DNA of 64,000 nucleotides from Marinoscillum sp040222955 (GCF_040222955.1 NZ_JAVKCA010000012.1:167756-231755), one strand, 5' to 3'. Shown: positions 31,217-41,371, numbered from the stretch's first letter. Program-made: numbers and translations. The notes: generated by a model from the sequence alone, not told the origin.

Positions 31217-32076
31217 CCAATGCCGTTGGTGCAAGAGTTTTGGCTTTGGGGCTCTTTGGTTTTGGATTCGCGACAGAGCTTCTGAGAAGCGATCTCCCAT
31301 TCCTCCCGTTTATAGGTTTCTTTGATACCATACCCATTGGGGCATTTAATTTATGTCTCGGCCTGCTTCTGATAATGTCTGCACTGGGAGTCCTATTTAA
31401 CATTCGACTAAGAACAAGCAGCCTATTGCTGGGCTTAACCATTTTAGTGAGCATATTATCATGCAAACCGCTCTATAGCACGTCCATCACCCTCATTTCA
31501 TGCCTGCTCATCCTTATCGGCTTAGGCCTCCACGGCTTTCTGCTTCGCTTGCAGCTGTCCATTGTATATTTTGGGGCAAGTGTGAACAAACTTGCAGACA
31601 ATGACTGGTGGAATGGCGCCTACTTTGATTTTTTCGCAACAGACATTTTTCATCTACCCTTCTACGAAACGATTGGACAACTTTTCCCCGGGCACCTCAC
31701 ATTTGCCAAAATTCTTGGAGTCACCACTATTTTGATAGAACTGGCTCTGGCCATGCTTTTTCTAATACGCCGCTCCGGAAACGCCCCTATCCTACTGGGC
31801 ATTCTGTTCCATGGCTTCATGCTGGTTTGGACAAAAGGCGAACTTTCAGTGATTTACTTCTATGTGATGTCCATTGCATACCTCCTGGTTTATATGAAAG
31901 AAAATGAGTCAAATAGAGGTCTTGCAAAAGTGTTTCTCACATGGAATTACCGCGAAAACAAAAAAATAAGGTTGACTTACGAACACGCAACTTACCTTTC
32001 TTATGCATTGTTCATAGGGATGACCAAATTGCCCAAAATTTACCGGATCGTGAATGTCCTTTATTCTGATCTATGA
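31198..32076 (+). CDS. HTTM-like multi-pass membrane protein
   Basis: 292 residues with about eight membrane helices. The segment LQLSIVYFGASVNKLADNDWWNGAYFDFF resembles the HTTM (gamma-carboxylase-like) fold, in which a K[LN]xxxxW.G motif follows a YFxAxxxKL helix; later LLGILFHGFMLVW fits too. I cannot confirm the family without a profile search. The context (flippase, GT, epimerase) suggests a role in the cell surface. Confidence 0.6.
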   Translation: MGVNTLTNAVGARVLALGLFGFGFATELLRSDLPFLPFIGFFDTIPIGAFNLCLGLLLIMSALGVLFNIRLRTSSLLLGLTILVSILSCKPLYSTSITLISCLLILIGLGLHGFLLRLQLSIVYFGASVNKLADNDWWNGAYFDFFATDIFHLPFYETIGQLFPGHLTFAKILGVTTILIELALAMLFLIRRSGNAPILLGILFHGFMLVWTKGELSVIYFYVMSIAYLLVYMKENESNRGLAKVFLTWNYRENKKIRLTYEHATYLSYALFIGMTKLPKIYRIVNVLYSDL

Positions 32077-32140
32077 AACCTGTAGGTGGATCCAGATCAA
32101 TTAAATCAGGTCTCCAACGATCAGTAAAAATGAAGATTAA

Positions 32141-32548
32141 ATGAGCCACCACATTCCCATATCCAGGATCAAGCCAGACATACAGATAACAACCGCTCGC
32201 AGCGGGGGGCCAGGCGGACAGCACGTAAACAAAGTGGAAACGAAAGTAGTCCTCCGGTTCAATGTGATGGCGTCAACACACCTCACCGAGGATGAAAAAA
32301 ATCGGATACGTGAGAAGATTGGCAGCCAGCTCACCAATGACGGATCGCTCATCATCACAGCCGATAGTCATAAGTCGCAGCTGAAAAACAAAGAAGTGGC
32401 CTTTAAGAAGCTGGACAGGATACTGACCAAGGCCTTCTTTGTTCCCAAAGCCAGAAAGAAAACTAAACCTTCCAAATCAGCCATCAACAAGCGTATTAAA
32501 GCCAAAAAGGAACACAGTGAAAAGAAAAAATGGCGTGGAAAGATTTAA
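32141..32548 (+). CDS. arfB: ArfB/YaeJ-like peptidyl-tRNA hydrolase (ribosome rescue)
   Basis: 135 residues with the class-I release-factor GGQ motif in RSGGPGGQHVNKVETKVVLRF. As in ArfB, a basic C-terminal tail follows (KKTKPSKSAINKRIKAKKEHSEKKKW) that enters the empty mRNA channel of a stalled ribosome. No codon-recognition domain is present. Reaction: release of the nascent chain from tRNA on non-stop complexes. The gene stands alone, convergent with the HD hydrolase. Confidence 0.9.
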   Translation: MSHHIPISRIKPDIQITTARSGGPGGQHVNKVETKVVLRFNVMASTHLTEDEKNRIREKIGSQLTNDGSLIITADSHKSQLKNKEVAFKKLDRILTKAFFVPKARKKTKPSKSAINKRIKAKKEHSEKKKWRGKI

Positions 32549-32557
32549 AAACGGTCT

Positions 32558-33148
32558 CTACTTCTTCAAATTGCCGTTCTCCACATTTTCACGAAGGAGC
32601 GCTTCTGTATAAGCCCAGAGTGTATCGGACCCTTTGCGAATGCCCTGCACTTTTTCCAGCACCCGGTCAAGAGTCACGTCAAACTCCGTCCACGTCCCCC
32701 CCTGATTGGAAGCATTTTGCATGATCGGCTCCAGACGGTCCAAAGCCTTAGCAAATCGGGCCTCGCCGGTTTCTCCGGCTTCAAACTCCTCCCAGGTGGC
32801 AATAAAATCTCTCATCTGTTTCTCCGGGAGCAACCCGAAAATTCGTTTGGCTGCCGCTAACTCTGCCTCGGTGTTCACATGGTTTTGGGTGGTGTCATAG
32901 AGAAATGTATCTCCGGCATCAATCTCCACAATGTCATGAATGAGCAACATCTTCATCACTTTGAATAAATCCACCGGAGCACTGGCATGTTCTGCCAACA
33001 CCATTGCCATCATGGCCAGATGCCAGCTGTGCTCAGCATCATTTTCATGTCTCTGACTGTTGAATAGTCTCGTTTTGCGCTGTATGTACTTCAGCTTGTC
33101 TATTTCCCTGATAAAAGTCAGCTGTTGTGTCAGTCTATCTACATTCAT
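32558..33148 (-). CDS. HD-domain hydrolase (YfbR/HDDC2-like)
   Basis: 196 residues. HD signature: NDAEHSWHLAMMAMVL, LIHDIVEIDAGDTF and the later FAKALDRLEPIMQN (Asp). YfbR/HDDC2 proteins are 5'-deoxynucleotidases acting on dNMPs, metal-dependent and cytosolic. The start is the ATG at 33148. Divergent with the Crp gene at 33245. Confidence 0.88.
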   Translation of the reverse strand: MNVDRLTQQLTFIREIDKLKYIQRKTRLFNSQRHENDAEHSWHLAMMAMVLAEHASAPVDLFKVMKMLLIHDIVEIDAGDTFLYDTTQNHVNTEAELAAAKRIFGLLPEKQMRDFIATWEEFEAGETGEARFAKALDRLEPIMQNASNQGGTWTEFDVTLDRVLEKVQGIRKGSDTLWAYTEALLRENVENGNLKK

Positions 33149-33244
33149 TGGATTCGCTCAATAGTTTTTACTTGTTTACTTTTAGGCTTCACAAAAGAAC
33201 CTCAACTTTCCCTAATAGTAAAGGACATTTGTCCCATTGATGAT

Positions 33245-33802
33245 ATGATCCGGGAAAATCCAGCGCTACTTCGATACCTTTCTGAATTACATCTGGCCAA
33301 CGGGCCGGTGACTGCCTCCGACTTCCCACCTAAAACTGAAATCATTGGTCAGGAGAAAAATGTGAAGGCAGCGTTTGTCATCACCTCTGGTATAGCCAAA
33401 TGCTATCTTCATGAGAATAACGGCAGAATATTCGTTCAGGAGTTTTTCGGTCCTGGAGAACTCTTCGGGGAGGTAGAACTAATCCGGCAATCTTTAAGCT
33501 TTAGCTGCATAGAGGCGATCACCCATCTCTCTGCATTCAGGATTGGTCAGGATGATTTTCATGCCCTCTTACACGCTGATTCCCGGTTCAATACCCTCAT
33601 CCTACAGTCGCTGGCCAACAAAGTACGCTACAAGGCGCTGCGACACGCCCACAACCAATCACATCCGGCAGCCGATAACCTGGTGCGGTTACAGCAGACC
33701 TTCCCTGACCTTTTTCATACCATTCCCAAGCAAGATCTCGCAGACTACCTGGGCATCACCCTTCGAAGCCTCAATCGGATTTTGAGAGGAACCGATCAGT
33801 AA
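33245..33802 (+). CDS. Crp/Fnr-family transcriptional regulator (second)
   Basis: 185 residues from ATG 33245 (MIRENPALLRYLSEL); the longer frame from 33125 runs into the divergent HD gene and is unlikely. Jelly-roll sensor: IGQEKNVKAAFVITSGIAKCYLHENNGRIFVQEFFGPGELFGEVELI; helix-turn-helix: IPKQDLADYLGITLRSLNRILRG. Ligand unknown. It differs substantially from the Crp-type gene at 15731. Confidence 0.88.
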   Translation: MIRENPALLRYLSELHLANGPVTASDFPPKTEIIGQEKNVKAAFVITSGIAKCYLHENNGRIFVQEFFGPGELFGEVELIRQSLSFSCIEAITHLSAFRIGQDDFHALLHADSRFNTLILQSLANKVRYKALRHAHNQSHPAADNLVRLQQTFPDLFHTIPKQDLADYLGITLRSLNRILRGTDQ

Positions 33803-33850
33803 AAATCATCACCTTTTACGCAAAACCCCTAATTTCGCGATTCATCTAAT

Positions 33851-36346
33851 ATGAACGAATTGCCTTTTGATCCCTATAAAATAGACCTGCCCATCACGGA
33901 GGTGATAGATGAAGTCAAATCCCATCTCTCGGCTGATAACACCCTGATTGTGAATGCGCCACCCGGAGCAGGTAAGAGTACGCTGCTACCACTAACACTG
34001 CTGCAGGAAGAATGGCTGAAAGGTCAGAAAATACTGATGCTGGAACCCAGAAGGCTGGCGGCAAGAACCATAGCCAGTCGCATGTCTGAACTCATTGGAG
34101 ATCAGGTAGGCAAGACCGTTGGCTATCGGGTGAGGTTTGACAATAAGGTATCTGAGAAAACACGGATTGAAGTACTTACAGAGGGCATTCTGACCCGCAT
34201 GATCCACTCGGACAACAGCCTGGAGGGTGTGGGGCTGGTGATCTTTGATGAATTTCATGAGCGCAGCATACATGCAGACGTTGCACTGGCGCTTTGTCGT
34301 GAAGCTCAGCAGGTTATCCGTCCTGACTTGAGGATTATGATTATGTCCGCCACATTGGACATGCCACAGCTCACCACGCTACTCAAGGCGCCATCTGTGG
34401 TGAGCAAAGGACGGCAATACCCTGTTGACATACAGTATGTTGGGGAGCAGGACCTTATGCTCCTACCAGAAATGACCGCCCGCACCATCATCAAAGCTAC
34501 CAAAGAACACCCCGGAGACGTGCTGGCCTTTTTCCCCGGCGAGGGGGAAATCAGAAAATGTGAGGAGCTGCTCAGAAAAGAGTTAAAGGGATTTGCTTTG
34601 CACCCGCTTTATGGACAACTACCCCAAGGAAAGCAGTTTGCAGCCATCATGCCGGATCGATCAGGAAAGCGAAAGGTGGTGATGGCCACCTCCATTGCAG
34701 AAACCAGCCTTACGATTGAGGGTATCAAGATTGTGGTGGATACGGGGTTTGGTCGTACCTCCAAATTTGACCCTAAGTCCGGGCTCTCCAGACTGGAAAC
34801 GGTACAGATCTCCAAAGACTCTGCCGACCAGCGGGCCGGACGGGCCGGCAGGCTTTCGGCCGGGGTTTGCTACCGCATGTGGTCCAAAGCCACACAAGCG
34901 AGACTCTCTGAACACCGAAATCCGGAGATCATGGAGGCCGATCTCGCAGCTCTCGTACTAGACATGGCGCAGTGGGGCATCGTGGATATCAACCAGCTCA
35001 CCTGGCTCACTCCTCCTCCGAAAGGCGCACTGGCCCAGGCCAGCGAAACCCTTCATCAACTGAACGCACTGGAACATGGCCGGATCACGGCACATGGCAA
35101 AAAGATTCACCAACTGCCCTGTCATCCACGGATCGCACACATGCTACTGGAAGCCGAGGAGGCTGATATGCTGGAGCTGGCCACGGATGTGGCTGCCCTG
35201 CTGGAAGAACGTGATCCACTGGGGCGCGAAGCTGGTATCGACATCAACCTGAGGATAGAAACACTGCGCCGCTTCCGCGATGAAAATCGACTGGGTAAGA
35301 AGTTTGCCAGGATCGAAAAAGTAGCAGAATCATACCGCCGTATGTTTGATATCGAATCGGACAATGGCCCTGTAGATCCGTTCGAAACCGGCCTCATTCT
35401 ATCCCATGCCTACCCCGAGAGAATCGCCTTTGCGCGTCCGGGAAACAATGCACAGTTTCAACTCTCCAACGGGAAATATGCCATGGCAGGACACAAAGAT
35501 GACCTGGCACATGAACCGTGGTTGTCCATTGCCCATATGGATGCCCGCGATGGCATGGGCAAGATCTTCATGGCCTCACCCCTCAACCCGCGGGACCTGG
35601 CCCCACTGGTGAAAGAACGTGAAGTAATCACTTGGGACACCAAAAGAGGTGGGTTGATTGCCACCAAAGACCTGAGGATTGGCAGCATTATCCTTCAGTC
35701 CAGGCCACTCCCGGATCCGGATGAGTCACACCTGATTCAGGCCATCTCTGAAGCGCTCAAAAAAGAAGGCGGCCACCTGCTGGATTTCAACGAAAATGTG
35801 GAACAATGGCAAAACCGGGTATTGTCTTTGAGAAAGTGGAACCCACAAGGCAACTGGCCGGATGTGAGCACACCTACCCTGCTCATGACTAATGCGGAAT
35901 GGCTGACGCCCTACCTGGATCAGGTGAAGAAACCTGACGACCTGAAAAAGATTGACCTGAAAAGTGTGTTGCATCACAGCCTGAATTGGGAACTACAGGA
36001 GCTCCTGTCTAAACTGGCACCCGAAAAGATAGAAGTCCCCAGTGGTTCATCTATCCCACTTCTGTATAGAGCAGATGGTGAGCCTCCCATACTGGCTGTT
36101 CGCCTTCAGGAGGTCTTTGGACTGGCTGATACCCCCAGGGTGAATGACGGTAGGAATGGTGTACTCATACACCTGCTTTCACCTGGTTATAAACCGGTAC
36201 AAATCACCGCCGACCTACGTAGTTTTTGGGACAATGCCTATTTTGAAGTGAAAAAAGACCTGAAAAGAAGGTACCCTAAACACTCCTGGCCGGATGATCC
36301 ATGGAATGCTGAAGCCGTGCGGGGCGTCAAGAGGAAAAATAGTTAG
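33851..36346 (+). CDS. hrpB: ATP-dependent helicase HrpB
   Basis: 831 residues, the usual HrpB length. Walker A NAPPGAGKSTLLPLTLLQ, motif Ia LEPRRLAARTIASRMSE, DEAH-type FDEFHERSIHADVALAL (DEFH), SATLD, then ATSIAETSLTIEGIKIVVDTGFGR and QRAGRAGRLSAGVCYRMWS, and the C-terminal HrpB region (GRNGVLIHLLSPGYKPVQITADLRSFWDNAY). A TAATTTCG promoter-like box lies at about 33830. Biological role in Bacteroidota not established. Confidence 0.95.
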   Translation: MNELPFDPYKIDLPITEVIDEVKSHLSADNTLIVNAPPGAGKSTLLPLTLLQEEWLKGQKILMLEPRRLAARTIASRMSELIGDQVGKTVGYRVRFDNKVSEKTRIEVLTEGILTRMIHSDNSLEGVGLVIFDEFHERSIHADVALALCREAQQVIRPDLRIMIMSATLDMPQLTTLLKAPSVVSKGRQYPVDIQYVGEQDLMLLPEMTARTIIKATKEHPGDVLAFFPGEGEIRKCEELLRKELKGFALHPLYGQLPQGKQFAAIMPDRSGKRKVVMATSIAETSLTIEGIKIVVDTGFGRTSKFDPKSGLSRLETVQISKDSADQRAGRAGRLSAGVCYRMWSKATQARLSEHRNPEIMEADLAALVLDMAQWGIVDINQLTWLTPPPKGALAQASETLHQLNALEHGRITAHGKKIHQLPCHPRIAHMLLEAEEADMLELATDVAALLEERDPLGREAGIDINLRIETLRRFRDENRLGKKFARIEKVAESYRRMFDIESDNGPVDPFETGLILSHAYPERIAFARPGNNAQFQLSNGKYAMAGHKDDLAHEPWLSIAHMDARDGMGKIFMASPLNPRDLAPLVKEREVITWDTKRGGLIATKDLRIGSIILQSRPLPDPDESHLIQAISEALKKEGGHLLDFNENVEQWQNRVLSLRKWNPQGNWPDVSTPTLLMTNAEWLTPYLDQVKKPDDLKKIDLKSVLHHSLNWELQELLSKLAPEKIEVPSGSSIPLLYRADGEPPILAVRLQEVFGLADTPRVNDGRNGVLIHLLSPGYKPVQITADLRSFWDNAYFEVKKDLKRRYPKHSWPDDPWNAEAVRGVKRKNS

Positions 36347-36450
36347 CTGTATTTCCTGGACCTAATCAGCTCCCCCTTTTGTGGTATTTTGAAAGATAAT
36401 ATTGATTCATTGGGCAAAAAGTAGTTACTTCATGCCCAGGAAACACCTCT

Positions 36451-37038
36451 ATGCTTCAAGAATTACAAATCAGGAAACTGGAACACCTCTTCCGCATCAT
36501 TGACTTTGATCACAATGGGCTCCTTCAAAAATCGGATTTTCAGAGTATTGCAGACAATGTAGCGATTTTCACTGGCATCATTGAAGACGATGATCACGAC
36601 AACCTGCTACGTGAAGAAGGTAATATGATCTGGGGCTTTATCCAGGCCTATTTTCAGCAACCAAATCTGCAGAATATTGATGTCAAACAGTGGATTGAAT
36701 TCATGGAGAATTTCTTTTTTGGGGCGGATGATGAGGTGTTAGACCAAAACATTACACTCATCATCAACCGATTACAGAATGTGTTTGATAAAAACAAAGA
36801 CCAGCTCATCTCGCGGCTGGAGTTTATGAGCATTTTTGTATCCTTCAGGGTAGAGGTGCGCTTTGCTAACCAGTGCTTCAAGGCCATGGACCTCAACAGC
36901 GATGGATATATCAGCACCGATGAACTGGTACATGCCGCCATGAACTTCTTCAAGAGTAATGATCCTGATGCCCTTGGCAATCAACTATTCGGAGAGCTTG
37001 GCTCCTCCCACTTCCAAAGCGTAAAAGTTCAGTATTAA
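36451..37038 (+). CDS. EF-hand calcium-binding protein (paralogue 1)
   Basis: 195 residues with at least three EF-hand loops: DFDHNGLLQKSD near residue 19, DKNKDQLISRLE near 113 and DLNSDGYISTDE near 148. The third is canonical; the first has Asp at position 12. No signal peptide, so probably cytosolic. A paralogue at 51855-52412 shares length, loop positions and the end FLLSNDP.../FFKSNDP. Ca2+ binding is predicted; partners unknown. Calexcitin-like proteins in other bacteria have the same layout. Confidence 0.88.
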   Translation: MLQELQIRKLEHLFRIIDFDHNGLLQKSDFQSIADNVAIFTGIIEDDDHDNLLREEGNMIWGFIQAYFQQPNLQNIDVKQWIEFMENFFFGADDEVLDQNITLIINRLQNVFDKNKDQLISRLEFMSIFVSFRVEVRFANQCFKAMDLNSDGYISTDELVHAAMNFFKSNDPDALGNQLFGELGSSHFQSVKVQY

Positions 37039-37040
37039 CA

Positions 37041-37071
37041 AAAAAAGACCACCAATCTGGCGGTCTTTTTT
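37041..37071. terminator. Bidirectional intrinsic terminator
   Basis: AAAAAAGACCACC and GGCGGTCTTTTTT pair with one mismatch around an AATCT loop, with A- and T-runs on both sides. It separates the convergent EF-hand and TonB-receptor genes. Confidence 0.85.
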
Positions 37072-37095
37072 CCTCGGTCAATTTTAAAGAAATAT

Positions 37096-39546
37096 TTACT
37101 TTTTAATAGCTGGCAGCTTCGCCTTCACTTCTATTGAATACAGTCTGCCTGTGAATGGGGCCGCTGTAAATTCTCTGAATTCTGAATCGAATACGTTGGT
37201 CACCTGACCTGCCACCTGGAAGATATCATTGATTTTATATCCTAATCCCAGGTCTACATTTACAAATCCACCAAGCGGGCCATAGTTCCAGGTGTCTGTG
37301 CTTCGGGCATTCTCCCTGATCGGTGTACCTCTCCAGTTCAGATCCTGAGTTTTGGCTGCAATCTGAAAACTTGAAAAGTAGTCATACTCCTGCACCCATC
37401 TCATGTAGACATTCCCAAATAGCTTGTCGCCTCTAAAGTAAAGACCTGTTCCAAACTTATGCTTTGGAGCGTTTACCAGGATGTCCAGTTTGTTCACTAC
37501 ACCATCCTTGTTGAAGTCATTGTTTTCCAGGTCATCTTCATCCACACTATAGTCGAAATAGGAGTAGTTGAATGTCCAATTGATCTGATCATTGAGATAG
37601 ACATTGGTACCAATATCAAACCCATAAGTATCCACTTGACCAAAGTTGACATAAGAGAGGACCAACCCACCATATGCTCCATAACCGCTCTGTACCTCAC
37701 TCATAGGCGTATCTCCACGGTGGGTGGCTACTCCCACTACAGTGGCAGGAGACAGGAAGTCTTCGGAGATGTTATAGTAAGCGTTGGCATCCAAAAAGAA
37801 TCGCTGCGGTACCAGTTCGCCTTTGTAGCCGATCTCAAAAGTCTGGATTTTCTCCACTGACTGTTTCTTTACCTTGCTACCGTCAGTCAGGGTGAATCCC
37901 TCTGCATTTCCAAGAATCAGTCCTGCGAACAAATCACCATACATGTTCAAAATAGTAGGTGTGGCTATGCCCTTTCCATAAGTAAGTCTAAAGGCGCCAT
38001 TACCAGCACTGTATACCAGTCCCGCTTTAGGGATAAAGTTGAATCCATAAACTTCATGGTTATCTCCACGGAAAGCAGCTACCGCTTTGAAAGCCTCTGT
38101 AAACTGATAATCCAGCTGTCCATACACCCCTATCTGATTGATGATGATCGGGTCTTTTCCTCCATTGTCCAGCAAGTAGGTACCATTACTATTGGCATTA
38201 TCCCTTTGCCACTGTGAGCCCACTACCACTTTGGCTTTGCCAAAAGTATCGTGATACTGCACCTCTGCATTCCATCTCTTGGAGTCATCAGCAAAGGTGG
38301 CTCCATTGCCCAGTGAGCTTGTATCAGCTTCGACTTCAGTAGCGCCATTGTCTATCGCATTGTAGTAATTTTTGGTACGTTGATCAATCGCATAAGTATC
38401 TTCAGTAGAGCTGGAAGTATTATATACCTGAGCAAAGAACTTATCAGAGACGTATCGCAGGTGGAAGTAGTTCATCTTCCAGTCTTTGATCTGGTTTCGT
38501 CCCACGTTGGTCGGAGAAAGGTAAGTACTGTTGCTTCCTCCCCAGCTGAAAATAAGATCTGAGTTATCAGTGACACTATAGTAAAGAGCTGCTTCTGCTC
38601 TTAAAAACTCTATGTCATTATCAAGTTTATACTCTTCATAACCTTCTTTCACGCCATCCGCATTTCTATCGATGTAGACTGAGTCCATAAATTCGAACTC
38701 TTCAGCCTTGGTGTACTCACCACTCACTTTGAAAGCCAACTTATCATTGAGAACCTGTGCGTGACGAACTCTGGCAGAGAGCATGCTCTGATTCCCTACA
38801 CCAAGCGCCACAGTGGTACCTTGAGAAGATCTGGGATCTTTGGTAATGGTATGTACCAACCCATTGTGGGCATTTGGGCCATACAGCGCCGCATTTGGCC
38901 CCAAAATCACCTCTACCTGCTCAATATCTTCCTTGATTTGCGTGGTGAGCGGTCCCATAGGCAAGCCTGTAGCAATGAGGGTAGAGAATCGACCATCATT
39001 TACCTGAAGGTTCTTGGAGTTGAAGTTGCTATTAAAACCACGGATATTAATCCCCGTACCTACGACTCCCGCTCTCAGGTAGTCCACACCTTTCATCCTT
39101 GAGAGAAGCTCTCCAGGGTTAAAAGAAGGTAGCTCGTCAAGGCTCTTGCTGGAAATAATCTCTATGGTGGCTGGAGTCTGAGTGATCTTCTCTGGCTGAC
39201 GAGATCCGGAAATTACCACCTGATCAAAAGAAAAAATGGACTCAGCCAGGCCAATGCTCCCCAGGTCAACATCTGCACCTGATACGTTCACTGAGCGAGT
39301 GAGTTCCTCGTAACCTACAAAGGATACTTTGATGGTATATGAGCCATCTGCTACTCCTGATATCTCGAACGAACCGTCGACATTGGTGGTCGCTCCTTTT
39401 GAGGTGCCACTCAATATAGCCGACGCCCCTATTAAGGCCTCTCCTGATTTCGCGTCGATCACTTTCCCGCTCACAACATTTTGGGCGAAAGACTCAAAGC
39501 ACAAGAAGAAAAGACTTGCGATTAAGATGGTATAAGTTTTTTTCAT
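37096..39546 (-). CDS. TonB-dependent outer-membrane receptor
   Basis: 816 residues. Signal peptide (KKTYTILIASLFFLCFESFAQ), a carboxypeptidase-D-like domain (VSGKVIDAKSGEALIGASAILSGTSKGATTNVDGSFEISGV, residues about 24-110), plug (QVVISGSRQPEKITQTPATIEIISSKSLDELP, NIRGFNSNFNSKNLQVNDGR, VEVILGPNAALYGPNAHNGLVHTIT) and a barrel ending in an aromatic-rich strand. No SusD-like partner is beside it, so a siderophore, cofactor or peptide is as likely as a glycan. A 400-bp A+T-rich gap precedes the start. Confidence 0.93.
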   Translation of the reverse strand: MKKTYTILIASLFFLCFESFAQNVVSGKVIDAKSGEALIGASAILSGTSKGATTNVDGSFEISGVADGSYTIKVSFVGYEELTRSVNVSGADVDLGSIGLAESIFSFDQVVISGSRQPEKITQTPATIEIISSKSLDELPSFNPGELLSRMKGVDYLRAGVVGTGINIRGFNSNFNSKNLQVNDGRFSTLIATGLPMGPLTTQIKEDIEQVEVILGPNAALYGPNAHNGLVHTITKDPRSSQGTTVALGVGNQSMLSARVRHAQVLNDKLAFKVSGEYTKAEEFEFMDSVYIDRNADGVKEGYEEYKLDNDIEFLRAEAALYYSVTDNSDLIFSWGGSNSTYLSPTNVGRNQIKDWKMNYFHLRYVSDKFFAQVYNTSSSTEDTYAIDQRTKNYYNAIDNGATEVEADTSSLGNGATFADDSKRWNAEVQYHDTFGKAKVVVGSQWQRDNANSNGTYLLDNGGKDPIIINQIGVYGQLDYQFTEAFKAVAAFRGDNHEVYGFNFIPKAGLVYSAGNGAFRLTYGKGIATPTILNMYGDLFAGLILGNAEGFTLTDGSKVKKQSVEKIQTFEIGYKGELVPQRFFLDANAYYNISEDFLSPATVVGVATHRGDTPMSEVQSGYGAYGGLVLSYVNFGQVDTYGFDIGTNVYLNDQINWTFNYSYFDYSVDEDDLENNDFNKDGVVNKLDILVNAPKHKFGTGLYFRGDKLFGNVYMRWVQEYDYFSSFQIAAKTQDLNWRGTPIRENARSTDTWNYGPLGGFVNVDLGLGYKINDIFQVAGQVTNVFDSEFREFTAAPFTGRLYSIEVKAKLPAIKK

Positions 39547-39943
39547 TTTTTAAGTTTTTAGGTTGTTTGATTAAATCCTGTTCAATAAACATAGAAAAGC
39601 GCCCAACAAGAATGTGAATATCGCAATTATAAAAGGTGCGGACTTTTCAAATGAAAAATTCCGATAAGTGATTTAACATACTATATATCAGGAATATACG
39701 AGTTTAAAAATATGCCATGACTTTTATTATATCCAAAATGTCCCAAAACCTCTGTTTTTTATTTGATTTACCTCAGGTGAATATTTAACCGCGCTATTTG
39801 AGCAAGCTCTTTCAACACTGTGATAAAATTGGCTTATACCGTAATAGATGAATTTCAGACAGAAAGCCTGATCTGGACATTACGAAAATGCACGCGACTA
39901 AAAATACGGTGCTATCGGAGATTAGAATTGAAGGGATGAACCT
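39547..39943. other. Gene-free upstream region of the TonB receptor
   Basis: A+T-rich, with no gene seen. An imperfect inverted repeat (CGGACTTTTC/GAAAAATTCCG) lies at 39639-39663. No known riboswitch pattern was recognised. It also holds the 3' end of the six-gene operon. Confidence 0.5.
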
Positions 39944-41371
39944 CTACTGTTTCTGATAAAGTCGGGTTCTGGCCATGATGACCGTCCGGGGGATATACGA
40001 CTCAAGTTCTGACAGTACCTGATTGAGAATAAAAGATTTATGTGGATTGGACACATGCTCCCGGGAGAAATCCACAATAGATTCTACCAGCTCCTTTGCT
40101 TCCAGGCGACCCACTTTGAGCAGGGCTATTTCATAATACCACCGGATAGTGGGCAGGTAGATGGATTTGCTCCTGTCGTCTTCATCTTTGGCAATGAGAT
40201 TATAGCGTTTGAATACCTGTAAGATCTTATCGTACTTCTCCTGCTTGATCAACCCTTGGATGTACGCCGTGAAAAACGAGTACCATCGCTCCTTGAGAAT
40301 CTCATCCTTATAGATTCTCAAAAAGCTATCGGCCAACATCTCTCCCCGCTGCGGTTGATTGTTGAGGTTGAGACATTTGATATAAAAGGATATAAAGCCA
40401 ATCTTATGATAAAAATTGGAAGACTTCTGAACCTCTGAGAAGGACTCTTTCAGCAGATTCAGTGCTTCTTCTATTTTACCCCGCCGAATAAGAATAGAAC
40501 TGAAGTTGCTCAGATACTGCACATGATCGGCATTCTTTTGTCGGATAGAGAGGTAGCCGTATTCCTCTGCCTGCTGCAATACATCAAACTTGGAGTGTAG
40601 CATCAGTCGGTTGGCGTAATAGTTATACAAGATCCTCCGGGTATAAAAAATACCCCTGGCCAGCAACTCGTCTAACCGGTCGTAGACCTCCCGGAGTTTT
40701 TCAAACTCCCGACTATTGAAATAGAGAAAGGTAAGCCTGACCACAGCCATGTACCGATTGAATCCATCCAGGTTTTCATTTTTGAAAAGTGAAAGCAGCC
40801 AGTCCTCCCACTGCCTGGAGTCTCCTTTTTTGAGGTTAAACTGTTCAATGATATCCACTGTAGCCTGATGCAGCTTTTGATTCACCTCCTTGGAATAATC
40901 ATAATCAGCCTTATATCGCTCTACGAAATCATTGACCTCCTGATAGTCCTTGTGCCTAAGACGAATGAGCAGGTAATGCCGATAATTTTGTACCAGCTCA
41001 TAGAATTTCATGAAGTTGTGAACGGGGTGCTCGTAATTTTTGATCCGCTTCAAAAGGACTTTCTCCTCCTCATGACTAATGGCATCCGTGATCACCTTGC
41101 GGTCCATGTCATTGACCCATTCGAAATAGCTGTCTACATCTATGCTATCCAGGCGCTTCTGAATCCAATCCATCAGACTGGAGTATTTGCGTTTGTCAAT
41201 GCTGGTATTAAACGGCATCTTATTCTGCTGGCCGTGTGCGTTGGCACTCACACGCTTTAGGATTTCTTCCTTCTCCACATCTTCAAACTGCTGAATACTG
41301 GTGAGGTAATCCGCCTCGTGAGGAAGGATCTCAGCAGCAAAGGCCGTAAATTTCTTGAGTTTGGTCTTCAA
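39944..41371 (-). CDS. Hypothetical TPR-like helical protein
   Basis: 475 residues, no signal peptide, predicted helical throughout. Helix-pair repeats resemble tetratricopeptide repeats (for example YLSNFSSILIRRGKIEEALNLLKESF and FFTAYIQGLIKQEKYDKILQVFKRY). I cannot name the family. It is the last gene of the six-gene operon, 11 bp after the hydrolase gene, but its content points to protein binding, not catalysis. It might have its own role, for example in regulation. Confidence 0.7.
   Translation of the reverse strand: MKTKLKKFTAFAAEILPHEADYLTSIQQFEDVEKEEILKRVSANAHGQQNKMPFNTSIDKRKYSSLMDWIQKRLDSIDVDSYFEWVNDMDRKVITDAISHEEEKVLLKRIKNYEHPVHNFMKFYELVQNYRHYLLIRLRHKDYQEVNDFVERYKADYDYSKEVNQKLHQATVDIIEQFNLKKGDSRQWEDWLLSLFKNENLDGFNRYMAVVRLTFLYFNSREFEKLREVYDRLDELLARGIFYTRRILYNYYANRLMLHSKFDVLQQAEEYGYLSIRQKNADHVQYLSNFSSILIRRGKIEEALNLLKESFSEVQKSSNFYHKIGFISFYIKCLNLNNQPQRGEMLADSFLRIYKDEILKERWYSFFTAYIQGLIKQEKYDKILQVFKRYNLIAKDEDDRSKSIYLPTIRWYYEIALLKVGRLEAKELVESIVDFSREHVSNPHKSFILNQVLSELESYIPRTVIMARTRLYQKQ

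Noticed and set aside
37096..39546. SusC-type receptor of a polysaccharide utilisation locus
   Set aside because: No SusD-like gene or glycan enzyme is adjacent, so only a general TonB-dependent receptor can be claimed.
39547..39943. Riboswitch upstream of the TonB receptor
   Set aside because: No conserved cobalamin- or TPP-type motif was seen; only one imperfect inverted repeat.
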